Positions 37,601 to 44,017 of a stretch of DNA of 49,092 nt are shown piece after piece (positions within the stretch are counted from its first letter, which is position 1; each line of letters starts with the position of its first letter). The stretch is from assembly GCA_964532225.1 (NCBI GenBank), contig CAZHHM010000012.1:1-49092 (forward strand). Direction: 5' to 3'. The stretch is from CAZHHM01 sp964532225 (GTDB taxonomy: Bacteria > Margulisbacteria > WOR-1 > JAKLHX01). The position numbers were made by a program, and so were the translations under genes. Below the pieces are notes generated by a model, which worked only from the letters and a program-made list of their open reading frames with translations, made no database searches and was not told where the DNA came from.

Positions 37601-38720
37601 CACGATAAACGGAACGGGATTCGGTGCAGATCCGGGCGCGGGCAACAGGGCCACTGCCGCGAACCACGTTGTCATGGGACCTGCAAAGATACAGGAATCA
37701 CAGATAACGGCATGGAGCGATACGGCTATCATACTTAAGGTCCCGAGCCTGCCGAACGGGGTATATCCTGTTCAGGTAAGGGCCAACAACCTTGAGAGCA
37801 ACCTCGTGAACTTCACGGTGGCCACGGGAACACTTCCTGTGGTGGCCGCGATAGACCCGAAGACCGGCAGCAACAGGGCCACGACCCCGATAGCAATAAC
37901 GGGGACAGGGTTCACCGGAGTAACGGCAGTCAGGATAGAGACATGGCCTGTGTCCTCTTACATAGTCACAAGCCCGACAAGGATCGACGCGGTCATTCAG
38001 TCAGGCCTTCCGATAGGCAAGTACTATGTGACGGTCACGACACCGAACGGCACCTCAGCCACGGGCCCGGCTAACGAGTTCACGGTGACCAATGCGCCTG
38101 TTGACGATAACGCGCCGGAGATCAAGGACGTCAGGTTCGACAGCAAGCTGGTCAACGCCGGCGATTATATCAGCAAAAAGCCCAAGATCAGGGCTATGAT
38201 CATAGACGATATCGCCATCGATGCGGATACCATAACCGTAAGGCTGGCAGGCAGCACTTATGATAAATTAAGCGCTCCTTCAGTCAGTTATGACCCGTCA
38301 AGCAAGATCATGGAGCTGCAGCTGACGGACGAGATAACCACCGGCGATGTCGAGGCGATAATAAACGCCAAAGATACTTCCGGCAACCCTGCAGAGTACA
38401 GGGTCAGGCTCAAGGTCAGCGACGGCGGCGACATAGACGGCAGGATAATCAACTATCCGAACCCGTTCGACCCGAACCACGAAGAGACCAAGATAGCTTT
38501 CAATCTCAAGTCGGACATGAAGATAGACATATATATCTTCGACAGCACCGGCAGGATCATTGCCAAGAAGATGTGCGACGGCAAGATAGGCTACAACGAG
38601 GTCATATGGAACGGCAGGGACGATTTCGGCAGCATTGCCGCCAACGGAGTGTATCCGAGCAGGCTGCTTTCCGGAGGCAAGGTCCTTGGGAAGCTTAAGA
38701 TCTGGGTAGTAAAAAAATAA
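34635..38720 (+). CDS. large secreted protein with two CBM-like and six IPT/TIG domains and FlgD-like C-terminus
   Basis: A 1361-residue exported protein, signal peptide about 1-26. Order: the GTTHTEYG/GDDHMTLIDKET module (27-145), Fn3 (145-240), CBM-like (247-430, IDDYENHVNRDPRG with QWGGYWGGGF), three IPT/TIG (432-695), a second CBM-like (699-885), three IPT/TIG (886-1150), an Ig-like segment (1155-1265) and the FlgD-like tail (1268-1361, YPNPFDPNHEETKIAF, VIWNGRDDFG). Ends match the 639-residue protein at 22995 almost motif for motif, so this is an expanded version with CBM and IPT units inserted. It starts two bases after the previous stop with no clear ribosome-binding site, so it is translated by coupling. 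A terminator follows. Confidence 0.9.
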   Translation: MKNMNIIKYIGSAVLAALLSTAAFAGTTHTEYGSINNASDGTTASGAAVRLYKASLPAELVTGTAMAKPSPLTGFFWALDAGFLLNTQWMPGDDHMTLIDKETNSGTATHKGYYAVINKNVTSYDPDQFNDVTLRQIPVPTGTAAPSSAMLSWSAAIADVGTPDRSATNIAGYNLYRSTSQTGPFTKVNTSLITGTSYVDTGLTNGTTYYYVLKLVYRVTAGTALMSQYYSANSAGITPGGVIPPSDKMIDDYENHVNRDPRGHMDYYYQSGANAGEVTIANPANDLASYHEGARSMMTVYPGAGAGQWGGYWGGGFNNPAVDAVDVSAHNMLVYYLKGDGTDNSVRAAFNEYKNGTQDEDFRALDSIPMSGTAGYEEVKIPYTRLWRDEFSPVKDDNVFSQSVKGYTFVFRGAVTSANQHNIDYVKATLWSGPIIDLIGPSYGPTGTTVTLIGRNFGSVQGASTVTFNGIAAAVTSWTSTRIVTIVPAAATTGLVFVTVGGQKSNGVNFTVTTSAGPVITSLTPSSGPIGTLVTINGSGFGADPGAGNRATAANHIVMGTAKILDADVISWSDTAIQYRVPSLANGVYPVQVRANDLESNIVNFTVTSGGNVPTVTGINPNTGPNNTTTAITISGTNFTGATLVKIGTTSIPFTVVNSTTITATVPSGLVPGPYNVTVTTPSGTSATGPASVFTVTLPSVDKLLDDYETHAGRDPLGSMDYYYTSGAGAGEVTIPALLNDLVAKQEGLRSMQIQYPGAATGQWGGYWGGGFTNPALDAVDVTGYNMLVYYLKGDGTINELSPSLAEYKNGTQDETFRALDSMTLTGTAAFKMVKIPFSRIWIDEYSAVKDDLSFSNKVKGYTFVYKGAGATTANNNVDWLKVTMWGGPIIDLIGPSYGPVGTTTVIYGSGFGATKGSSVLTFNGIPATTSSWSSNIIVATVPAGAVTGPVEVTVGGQVSNAVLFTVTTNSGPVITSLVPNTGAPGSTFTINGTGFGADPGAGNRATAANHVVMGPAKIQESQITAWSDTAIILKVPSLPNGVYPVQVRANNLESNLVNFTVATGTLPVVAAIDPKTGSNRATTPIAITGTGFTGVTAVRIETWPVSSYIVTSPTRIDAVIQSGLPIGKYYVTVTTPNGTSATGPANEFTVTNAPVDDNAPEIKDVRFDSKLVNAGDYISKKPKIRAMIIDDIAIDADTITVRLAGSTYDKLSAPSVSYDPSSKIMELQLTDEITTGDVEAIINAKDTSGNPAEYRVRLKVSDGGDIDGRIINYPNPFDPNHEETKIAFNLKSDMKIDIYIFDSTGRIIAKKMCDGKIGYNEVIWNGRDDFGSIAANGVYPSRLLSGGKVLGKLKIWVVKK

Positions 38721-38744
38721 GAAAGAAGCATCGCTGAAGATCAG

Positions 38745-38773
38745 GCGCCCCGCTCCGGCGGGGCGCTTTTTTT
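38745..38773 (+). terminator. rho-independent terminator
   Basis: A 9-bp GC stem (GCGCCCCGC with GCGGGGCGC), a 4-nt loop and seven T. It ends the surface-protein operon. Confidence 0.93.
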
Positions 38774-38838
38774 ATGGGCAAAAAATGCCATGCAAGTTTT
38801 GTACCGCGGCAGGCGAATAAAGAGTGTAGGGGGCAGAA

Positions 38839-38898
38839 ATGATACACAAGGAAGTTGCAAAGGCTGTTGATGAGTATCATTTACTGCAGGTCCGTTAA
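38839..38898 (+). CDS. possible 19-residue small protein or leader peptide
   Basis: ATG 38839 follows AGGGGG by five bases and opens a 19-codon frame (MIHKEVAKAVDEYHLLQVR). A stop codon and, 17 nt later, a full terminator follow. No codon runs typical of an amino-acid attenuator are seen. It may be a small protein, the remnant of a lost gene, or chance. The whole 38774-39122 stretch otherwise holds only the terminator, a heptamer repeat and a hairpin. Confidence 0.3.
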   Translation: MIHKEVAKAVDEYHLLQVR

Positions 38899-38915
38899 GA
38901 TAGCCATCCATCCAC

Positions 38916-38965
38916 AGGAGCTCGAAGCACCCCCCTTACCTCTGCTTCAGCTCCTTTCTTTTTTT
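38916..38965 (+). terminator. terminator-like hairpin after the small frame
   Basis: AGGAGCT and GAAGC (38916-38928) pair with GCTTC and AGCTCCT (38944-38955) around a 15-nt loop, followed by a T-rich run to 38965. A second terminator so soon after that at 38745 implies a short separate transcript between them. Confidence 0.7.
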
Positions 38966-38974
38966 AAGACAAGA

Positions 38975-39009
38975 GCATAGAGCTTAAAGCATGGAGTATG
39001 GAATATGGG
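38975..39009. repeat. heptamer repeat (GCATGGA type)
   Basis: Five consecutive 7-mers in phase, GCATAGA, GCTTAAA, then GCATGGA, GTATGGA and a divergent last unit. There is no inverted arm. Confidence 0.8.
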
Positions 39010-39051
39010 GCACAGGGAGGAAAAAATCGGGACGGCGAGATTTGGCCTACG

Positions 39052-39069
39052 CGGTCGCTAGGGCGACCG
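39052..39069 (+). other. hairpin in the leader of the four-helix-bundle gene
   Basis: CGGTCGC (39052-39058) pairs with GCGACCG (39063-39069) around a 4-nt loop. Short GGCC blocks on both sides could extend it. It lies about 55 nt before the gene. Confidence 0.5.
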
Positions 39070-39122
39070 ACTACGGGCCATGGCGGGAAAATTGCTTGTC
39101 ATTCTGTCGAGGAGAAACAAGT

Positions 39123-39488
39123 ATGTTTATATTTGAAAAACTTGAGGTGTACAAGAAATCAATGGATTTTACAGAAAAGACTATGATTTTTACAAAGAAG
39201 CTGAATGAGAAATGGATAAAGGATCAACTTTCTCGGGCAGCTTTATCTGTTCCAATCAATATTGCTGAAGGTCAGGGGAGGACCCATCTTAAAGAAAAAA
39301 GGCAGTTTTACTGGACTGCCAGAGGTTCTTTATGCGAATGTATTCCACTGGTGCAACTATGTCAAAGACTTGGTCATCTGACCGATGAGGATTATTCATT
39401 CTTGTATGAATTAGCTAATGAGATATCGAAAATGCTCACAGGGTTGATAAAATCTGTCGAGCCGGATGGTAGAAAAGAAGTGTTTTGA
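39123..39488 (+). CDS. four-helix-bundle protein (23S rRNA IVS-type family)
   Basis: A 121-residue protein of the small family first met as ORFs in 23S rRNA intervening sequences and also found as stand-alone genes. The signature is visible: FEKLEVYKKSMDFTEK at the start, LSRAALSVPINIAEGQGR in the middle, then FYWTARGSLCE and LYELANEISKMLTGLIKS. It is entirely helical. ATG 39123 is preceded by GAGGAG at 8 nt; an earlier in-frame ATG at 38991 lies in repeat DNA and adds no conserved residues. It is clearly more AT-rich than its neighbours, has a hairpin leader and repeats on both sides, and no functional link to them, so recent transfer is plausible. The molecular role of stand-alone members is unclear. 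Confidence 0.88.
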   Translation: MFIFEKLEVYKKSMDFTEKTMIFTKKLNEKWIKDQLSRAALSVPINIAEGQGRTHLKEKRQFYWTARGSLCECIPLVQLCQRLGHLTDEDYSFLYELANEISKMLTGLIKSVEPDGRKEVF

Positions 39489-39500
39489 GGGATTCCGGAA

Positions 39501-39596
39501 GAAAGTGGAAAATTGAAAGTAGAAAGTAGATAGTAGCGTCTGCGTTGATCATTGACTGGGCTACTCTCTATTTTCTACTATCTAATCTCTGCTATC
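39501..39596. repeat. degenerate heptamer repeat in two inverted arms
   Basis: The left arm 39501-39535 has five 7-mers near GAAAGTA; the right arm 39562-39596 has five near TACTATC, the complement type. Both arms are in exact 7-nt phase and could form a long imperfect hairpin. It lies between the four-helix gene and the tRNA. Confidence 0.9.
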
Positions 39597-39600
39597 TATA

Positions 39601-39674
39601 TCGGGGTGGTGGGATTTGAACCCACGGCCTCACGGTCCCGAACCGTGCACTCTACCAAGCTGAGCCACACCCCG
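39601..39674 (-). tRNA. tRNA-Pro (anticodon CGG)
   Basis: The minus strand folds into a full cloverleaf: 7-bp acceptor stem (CGGGGTG with CACCCCG), D arm (GGCTCAGCTTGGTAGAG), anticodon stem CACGG/CCGTG around the loop TTCGGGA giving anticodon CGG, and a T arm with GGTTCAAATC. It is 74 nt with discriminator A. The 3' CCA is not encoded and must be added. Confidence 0.97.
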
Positions 39675-39680
39675 ATTGGT

Positions 39681-39809
39681 AAGTCAAAAGTCAAAGGTCA
39701 AAAGGCAAAAATTAATGTTAGAAGTTCATAAGTTTCCAGTCCTGATCTTGTCCGGAACTTATTACTTTTGACCTTCACTTTTGCCCTTTGACTTTTGCCT
39801 TTTGACTTA
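39681..39809. repeat. degenerate heptamer repeat in two inverted arms, reaching the lysC stop codon
   Basis: The left arm 39681-39715 has AAGTCAA, AGGTCAA and AAGGCAA-type 7-mers; the right arm 39761-39809 has seven units near TGACTTT and TGCCTTT. All are in 7-nt phase. The arms can pair over more than 30 nt. The last unit contains the lysC stop codon, so the repeat may also act as the 3' end structure of that message. Confidence 0.9.
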
Positions 39810-41036
39810 TTTAGCCAGTCCGAACGCTTCGTGAAGCACCTTGACCGCTTTTTCGGTCTGCGATTCCTCGATAACGCATGAGATGCGTATCTCGGAGGTG
39901 CTTATCATCTGTATGTTAACACCATTCTTTGCCAGAACGTCGAACATCTTAGCGGCGACCCCGGGAGCTCCTACCATACCGACGCCGACAAGCGATATCT
40001 TGGCGACCGTCGCGTCAGATACGACCTCTTTCGCGTTTATCTCCTGAGCGACCTTGTTAACGACGTCCAGTGCTTTCTTGATGTCGGAGCGTGATACCGT
40101 GAAGGCCAGATCGGCCACGTTCCCGCCGTGTATGCTCTGTATTATCATGTCGACGCTGATATTGTCTTCAGCAAGCCTGGTAAATACCATAGATGCCACG
40201 CCCGGCCTGTCAGGCACCTGTAAAATGCCTACTTTAGCCGCATTGGTGTCGGAAGCGATGCCCGTTACTAGACCTCTCTTTTCCATCTCTTTTATCTCCT
40301 TGCTGGTTAGTTTCGTGATCATGGTCCCTTCTTTTTCGTGGAAGCTGGACCTGACGTGGATATTTATTCCGTAGATCTTGCCACATTCAACAGCGCGCGG
40401 GTGCATGACCCCGGCGCCTACCGAAGCGAGCTCAAGCATTTCCTCATGGGATATCTTGGCCATCTTCCTGGCTTCCGGTACGATCCGGGGGTCGGTCGTG
40501 TATATCCCGTCAACATCTGTATATATCTCACAGACATCGGCTTTAAGAGCGGCTGCGATAACAACGGCCGAGGTGTCGGAGCCGCCTCTTCCTATTGTCG
40601 TGATGTCGCCTTTGCTGTCAACTCCCTGGAACCCAGTCACTACCACTATCTTGCCTTCGGACAGTTCGGATTTGATCCTCTCGAACTTTACGTTCTTGAT
40701 GCGCGCCTTAGAGGGGATGTCCTCAGTTATCACCCCTGCCTGGCCTCCTGTGAGCGAAACGGCTTTTTCACCGAGCTCTATGACGGCTGAGGCCAATAGA
40801 GCTGCGCTTACCTGTTCCCCTGTAGAGAGGAGCATGTCATATTCCCTGGGACTTGGGTTTGAGGTGATCTGTTTAAGCAATGAGACCAGCTCGTCGGTGG
40901 TGTGCCCCATGGCGGAAACGATGACCACGACGTCATTTCCTGCTTTTTTTGTCTTTACTACGCGGTCGGCCACCCTTTTTATCTTTTCGGGCGTTCCGAC
41001 GGACGTGCCTCCGTATTTCTGTACGACTATCGGCAT
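39807..41036 (-). CDS. lysC: aspartate kinase
   Basis: A 409-residue monofunctional aspartokinase, which phosphorylates aspartate in the first step of lysine, threonine and methionine synthesis. The kinase domain (about 1-250) starts with VQKYGGTSVG and has TGFQGVDSKGDITTIGRGGSD and YTDVDGIYTTDPR. Two ACT domains (about 265-330 and 345-405) follow, which in this family bind lysine and/or threonine for feedback control. Length is normal for the class with paired ACT domains. No ribosome-binding site lies before the ATG; an extended -10 sits only 7 nt away, so the mRNA may be leaderless. It is divergent from yajQ with 58 nt between starts. Confidence 0.97.
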   Translation of the reverse strand: MPIVVQKYGGTSVGTPEKIKRVADRVVKTKKAGNDVVVIVSAMGHTTDELVSLLKQITSNPSPREYDMLLSTGEQVSAALLASAVIELGEKAVSLTGGQAGVITEDIPSKARIKNVKFERIKSELSEGKIVVVTGFQGVDSKGDITTIGRGGSDTSAVVIAAALKADVCEIYTDVDGIYTTDPRIVPEARKMAKISHEEMLELASVGAGVMHPRAVECGKIYGINIHVRSSFHEKEGTMITKLTSKEIKEMEKRGLVTGIASDTNAAKVGILQVPDRPGVASMVFTRLAEDNISVDMIIQSIHGGNVADLAFTVSRSDIKKALDVVNKVAQEINAKEVVSDATVAKISLVGVGMVGAPGVAAKMFDVLAKNGVNIQMISTSEIRISCVIEESQTEKAVKVLHEAFGLAK

Positions 41037-41043
41037 ATATTCA

Positions 41044-41052
41044 AGTATAACA
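41044..41052 (-). promoter_or_regulatory. extended -10 promoter of lysC, probably leaderless
   Basis: On the minus strand TGT-TATACT (complement of 41044-41052) ends 7 nt before the lysC ATG. No -35 box is at the usual distance. Transcription should begin at or next to the ATG. Confidence 0.5.
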
Positions 41053-41079
41053 TTTTAGAACGCGGCCGGTTTATGAGCG

Positions 41080-41088
41080 TGATATAAT
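41080..41088 (+). promoter_or_regulatory. extended -10 promoter of yajQ, probably leaderless
   Basis: TGA followed by a perfect TATAAT (41083-41088) ends 6 nt before the yajQ ATG. There is no -35 box and no Shine-Dalgarno sequence. It is back to back with the lysC promoter. Confidence 0.55.
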
Positions 41089-41094
41089 TTATTC

Positions 41095-41586
41095 ATGAGC
41101 AAGGATTCATCTTTCGACATTGTTTCACAGATAAACTTTCCTGAGCTGGAGAATGCCATCCATCAGGCAATGACGGAGATCAGGCAAAGATTCGATTTTA
41201 AGGGCAGTATCAGTGAGATCTCGCATGATAAGGAGAACCTTACCATAGTGTCGGAGGATGAGTTCAGGCTTAAAAGCGTGTTCGACATACTACAGAACAA
41301 GATGATAAAGAGGGGCGTCTCCCTTAAGTTCTTTGAGCTCGGCAAGGTCGAACAGGCCGCCGGAGGCACAGTAAAGCAGATCTCCAAGATAAAGAACGGT
41401 CTCACTCAGGAAAAGGCAAAAGAGGTTGTAAGGATCATCAAGGATGCCAAGCTCAAGGTACAGGCCCAGATACAGTCGGATCAGGTGCGCGTTTCGGGAA
41501 AAAGCAAGGACGACCTTCAGCTTGTGATCCAGACGCTTCGCAAGTCCGGCATTGATGTTGAGCTTCAATTCGTCAATTACCGCTGA
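41095..41586 (+). CDS. yajQ: YajQ family nucleotide-binding protein
   Basis: A 163-residue cytoplasmic protein, full length for the family, made of two ferredoxin-like halves. Visible signatures: SSFDIVSQINFPELENAIHQ at the start, RFDFKGS, GVSLKFFELGKVEQAAGG and the end DVELQFVNYR. Family members bind nucleotides, in some bacteria cyclic di-GMP, and have been linked to regulation, but the role here is unknown. The gene is alone after a leaderless-type promoter; pgsA follows after 284 nt with its own promoter. Confidence 0.95.
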   Translation: MSKDSSFDIVSQINFPELENAIHQAMTEIRQRFDFKGSISEISHDKENLTIVSEDEFRLKSVFDILQNKMIKRGVSLKFFELGKVEQAAGGTVKQISKIKNGLTQEKAKEVVRIIKDAKLKVQAQIQSDQVRVSGKSKDDLQLVIQTLRKSGIDVELQFVNYR

Positions 41587-41640
41587 ATAAAGCCAAAAAT
41601 ATCCGTTTTAACCTTGTCTGAAAGCTTCAGCTAAAATACC

Positions 41641-41671
41641 TTGACGCATACAGCATCTGAAGTGATATAAT
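41641..41671 (+). promoter_or_regulatory. promoter of the pgsA-recA region
   Basis: TTGACG (41641-41646), a 19-nt spacer and a perfect TATAAT (41666-41671) preceded by TGA. The start site near 41678 leaves a leader of about 190 nt before pgsA. That leader holds a short GCGCT/AGCGC hairpin and a 34-codon frame from 41780 that overlaps the pgsA start; neither is firm. Confidence 0.6.
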
Positions 41672-41870
41672 ATTGATAGCATTAAAGCGATCATTGGCGG
41701 ATATGCGTCTTTAACGAACAGGGAAAGGCGCTTCAGCGCAAAGATCGAAGAAAGAAAAGGCCCGGTTTAGGCATTAAAAATGATAAGAACTCTTTTTATA
41801 ACAAATCCCATAAAAAAGACTATCTTTGACCGCACACAAAAATGTGCATGCCTTGGGCCGCTGACAAGCG

Positions 41871-42380
41871 GTGACAATACCTAACCAGATAACTCTATTC
41901 AGGATACTGCTCATCCCCCTGTTCCTGTATTTCCTTTTGGCGTCTTTTCTGCCGGGCAGCGACTATATCGCGGCGGTCTTCTTTTTGGCGCTTTCCATGA
42001 CCGATGCGCTTGACGGCTATCTTGCCAGGAAGCTCGGCCAGGTTTCCGACCTTGGCAAGCTCATTGACCCCATTGCCGACAAGATGCTCGTTTACGGTGC
42101 GTTCCTTGCCTTCATCGAGCTTGGCAAGCTCTCTACCATACCAGTCCTTGTGATCATCGCGCGCGATATCGCCGTAATGGGCATCAGGACATGGGTCGCT
42201 CAAAAGGGGACAATAATGCCGGCCGCCGAGATGGGGAAGGCAAAGACCGTCGCCCAGACGGTTGCCATTCTGTTCCTTATACTTAACTGGCCGATGCAGT
42301 ATCTGATATTCTGGCTTTCGCTGGTCCTTTCGCTCCTTTCGGGCTGGGACTACTATAAGTCGGCAAAAGGATCTATCTGA
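41871..42380 (+). CDS. pgsA: CDP-diacylglycerol-glycerol-3-phosphate 3-phosphatidyltransferase
   Basis: A 169-residue integral membrane enzyme that makes phosphatidylglycerol phosphate, the precursor of phosphatidylglycerol. It has the CDP-alcohol phosphotransferase motif D-G-x2-A-R-x8-G-x3-D-x3-D (TDALDGYLARKLGQVSDLGKLIDPIADK, split here: DALDGYLARK and GKLIDPIADK). The N-terminus PNQITLFRILLIPLF is standard, fixing the GTG at 41871. No good ribosome-binding site is seen; a CCGCT/AGCGG hairpin touches the start codon. Its TGA overlaps the ATG of the next gene (TGATG). Confidence 0.95.
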   Translation: MTIPNQITLFRILLIPLFLYFLLASFLPGSDYIAAVFFLALSMTDALDGYLARKLGQVSDLGKLIDPIADKMLVYGAFLAFIELGKLSTIPVLVIIARDIAVMGIRTWVAQKGTIMPAAEMGKAKTVAQTVAILFLILNWPMQYLIFWLSLVLSLLSGWDYYKSAKGSI

Positions 42381-42919
42381 TGCCGGATAAACAGAACTTG
42401 ATCGAGGATTTTTTCAGCAAGGTCATGTCCGTTATCGGCAAGACGACCGATGAGGACCTGGCGGAGATAATGAAAAGGGACAAGAAAACGCTCTCAGTGG
42501 CGGAGTCGCTTACGGGCGGGATGGTTTCCGAAAGGCTCACTGCAGTTCCGGGAGCCAGCCAGTTCTTTATCGGCGCTCTGGTCTCGTATACGAACAGGAT
42601 AAAGGTAATGGAGCTGTCTGTCCCGGCCTCGCTGATAGCAAAAGAAGGTCCTGTGAACAGGGAGACCGCCGTCCTGATGGCAGAGAACATAAGAAAAAAG
42701 TTCCATACCGATTACGGACTGGCAACAACAGGCGTTGCGGGCCCGGCGACGGTGACGCCTCCAAAGCCGATTGGCCTGACCTATGTGGCGGTATCATCGG
42801 CGGCGGGGACGGAATGCAAAGAGCTTAAACTTTCGGGTACAAGGAACGAGATAAGAGAAAAGGCCGCGCAGGCGGCGATAGGGCTGCTTTGGCTGACGCT
42901 TACGGGCCAGACCATCTGA
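42380..42919 (+). CDS. pncC: CinA C-terminal domain protein, nicotinamide-nucleotide amidase
   Basis: A 179-residue stand-alone amidase of the CinA C-terminal family, which deamidates nicotinamide mononucleotide in pyridine-nucleotide recycling. The core begins at about residue 38 (LSVAESLTGGMVSERLTAVP) and contains GALVSYTNRIKV and ATTGVAGP. The first 35 residues are a helical extension. The N-terminal molybdopterin-like half of full CinA proteins is absent. It is coupled to pgsA and lies 54 nt before recA, the frequent cinA-recA order of many bacteria. Confidence 0.92.
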   Translation: MPDKQNLIEDFFSKVMSVIGKTTDEDLAEIMKRDKKTLSVAESLTGGMVSERLTAVPGASQFFIGALVSYTNRIKVMELSVPASLIAKEGPVNRETAVLMAENIRKKFHTDYGLATTGVAGPATVTPPKPIGLTYVAVSSAAGTECKELKLSGTRNEIREKAAQAAIGLLWLTLTGQTI

Positions 42920-42945
42920 ACGGCGGGATGATTGCTTAGTGATCA

Positions 42946-42951
42946 TATAAT
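42946..42951 (+). promoter_or_regulatory. possible -10 box of recA
   Basis: A perfect TATAAT lies 22 nt before the recA start, with AAAGGGGG between. No -35, no TG extension and no recognisable LexA/SOS box is seen. Confidence 0.35.
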
Positions 42952-42973
42952 TTTTCGAAAGGGGGACCGGACA

Positions 42974-44011
42974 ATGGCTGATGAAAAAGGCAAGGCGTTA
43001 GGGGTCGCGATATCTCAGATCGAGAAGAGCTACGGAAAAGGTTCGATCATGAAGATGGGGGAGTCGGCGAAGTTCACCGTCGAATCTATCCCCACGGGAG
43101 TGATATCCCTTGACAGCGCGTTAGGCGTGGGGGGGCTTCCTAAGGGAAGAGTGGTAGAGATCTACGGGCCGGAAGCCGGAGGAAAAACGACAGTTTCGCT
43201 CCAGGTCATAGCCACGGCGCAGAAAAGGGGAGGCATAGCCGCGTTCATCGACGCTGAGCATGCCCTTGACCCTGTATATGCCAGAAAGATCGGGGTCGAC
43301 ATCGACAACCTGCTCGTATCGCAGCCCGATTACGGCGAACAGGCGCTTGAGATCGTAGAGACGCTCGTAAGGAGCGGCGCGGTGGATGTGATAGTTGTAG
43401 ATTCGGTAGCTGCCCTCGTACCAAAATCAGAGGTAGAAGGCGATATGGGCGACGCTCAGATGGGGCTCCAGGCAAGGCTCATGTCACAGGCGCTGAGAAA
43501 GCTGACATCGGTCATAAGCAAGTCAAAGACGATAGTCATCTTCATCAACCAGCTCAGGGAAAAGGTCGGCGTGTTCTTCGGCAACCCCGAAGTGACGCCC
43601 GGCGGCAAGGCCCTTAAGTTCTACTCTTCCGTAAGGCTTGACGTAAGGCAGATGGAGAGGATCAAAGAGGCCGACAGGATAATCGGCTCCAGGGTGAAGG
43701 TAAAGGTCGTAAAGAACAAGGTCGCCCCTCCGTTCAAAGAAGCGACGTTCGTTCTTATACACGGCGAAGGCATCAGCAAAGAAGGCGACTTACTGGACAT
43801 GGCGGTGAACATGAACATTGTCCAGAAAAGCGGGGCCTGGTACCTTTTTGACGACGAGAGGCTCGGACAGGGCTGGGAGAACACGAGGGATTTCCTCAAG
43901 ACAAACAAAGCTCTTGCGGGAAAGATCGAGACCGCGGTCAGGAAGCAAATAGAGGGGCAGAACGCCCCGGCGAAGGCTGAGAAGAAGGAAGAAGGAAAAA
44001 AGAAGAAATAG
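42974..44011 (+). CDS. recA: recombinase RecA
   Basis: A 345-residue RecA, which forms filaments on single-stranded DNA, drives strand exchange and triggers SOS cleavage. Visible blocks: AISQIEKSYGKGSIMKMG, the Walker A loop GPEAGGKTT, the DAEHALDP segment, VIVVDSVAALVPKSE (Walker B), loop L2 region EKVGVFFGNPEVTPGGKALK and a Lys/Glu-rich tail. Walker A reads EAG where nearly all RecAs have ESS; the invariant G-K-T is kept. ATG 42974 follows AAAGGGGG; a 14-residue in-frame extension upstream is not conserved. rny follows after 85 nt. Confidence 0.98.
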   Translation: MADEKGKALGVAISQIEKSYGKGSIMKMGESAKFTVESIPTGVISLDSALGVGGLPKGRVVEIYGPEAGGKTTVSLQVIATAQKRGGIAAFIDAEHALDPVYARKIGVDIDNLLVSQPDYGEQALEIVETLVRSGAVDVIVVDSVAALVPKSEVEGDMGDAQMGLQARLMSQALRKLTSVISKSKTIVIFINQLREKVGVFFGNPEVTPGGKALKFYSSVRLDVRQMERIKEADRIIGSRVKVKVVKNKVAPPFKEATFVLIHGEGISKEGDLLDMAVNMNIVQKSGAWYLFDDERLGQGWENTRDFLKTNKALAGKIETAVRKQIEGQNAPAKAEKKEEGKKKK

Positions 44012-44017
44012 TTTGTT

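Noticed and set aside
39501..39809. CRISPR array
   Set aside because: Units are 7 nt and directly abutting, without spacers, and no cas genes are near.
42920..42973. SOS/LexA operator before recA
   Set aside because: No GAAC-N4-GTTC or CTGT-N8-ACAG type palindrome is present.
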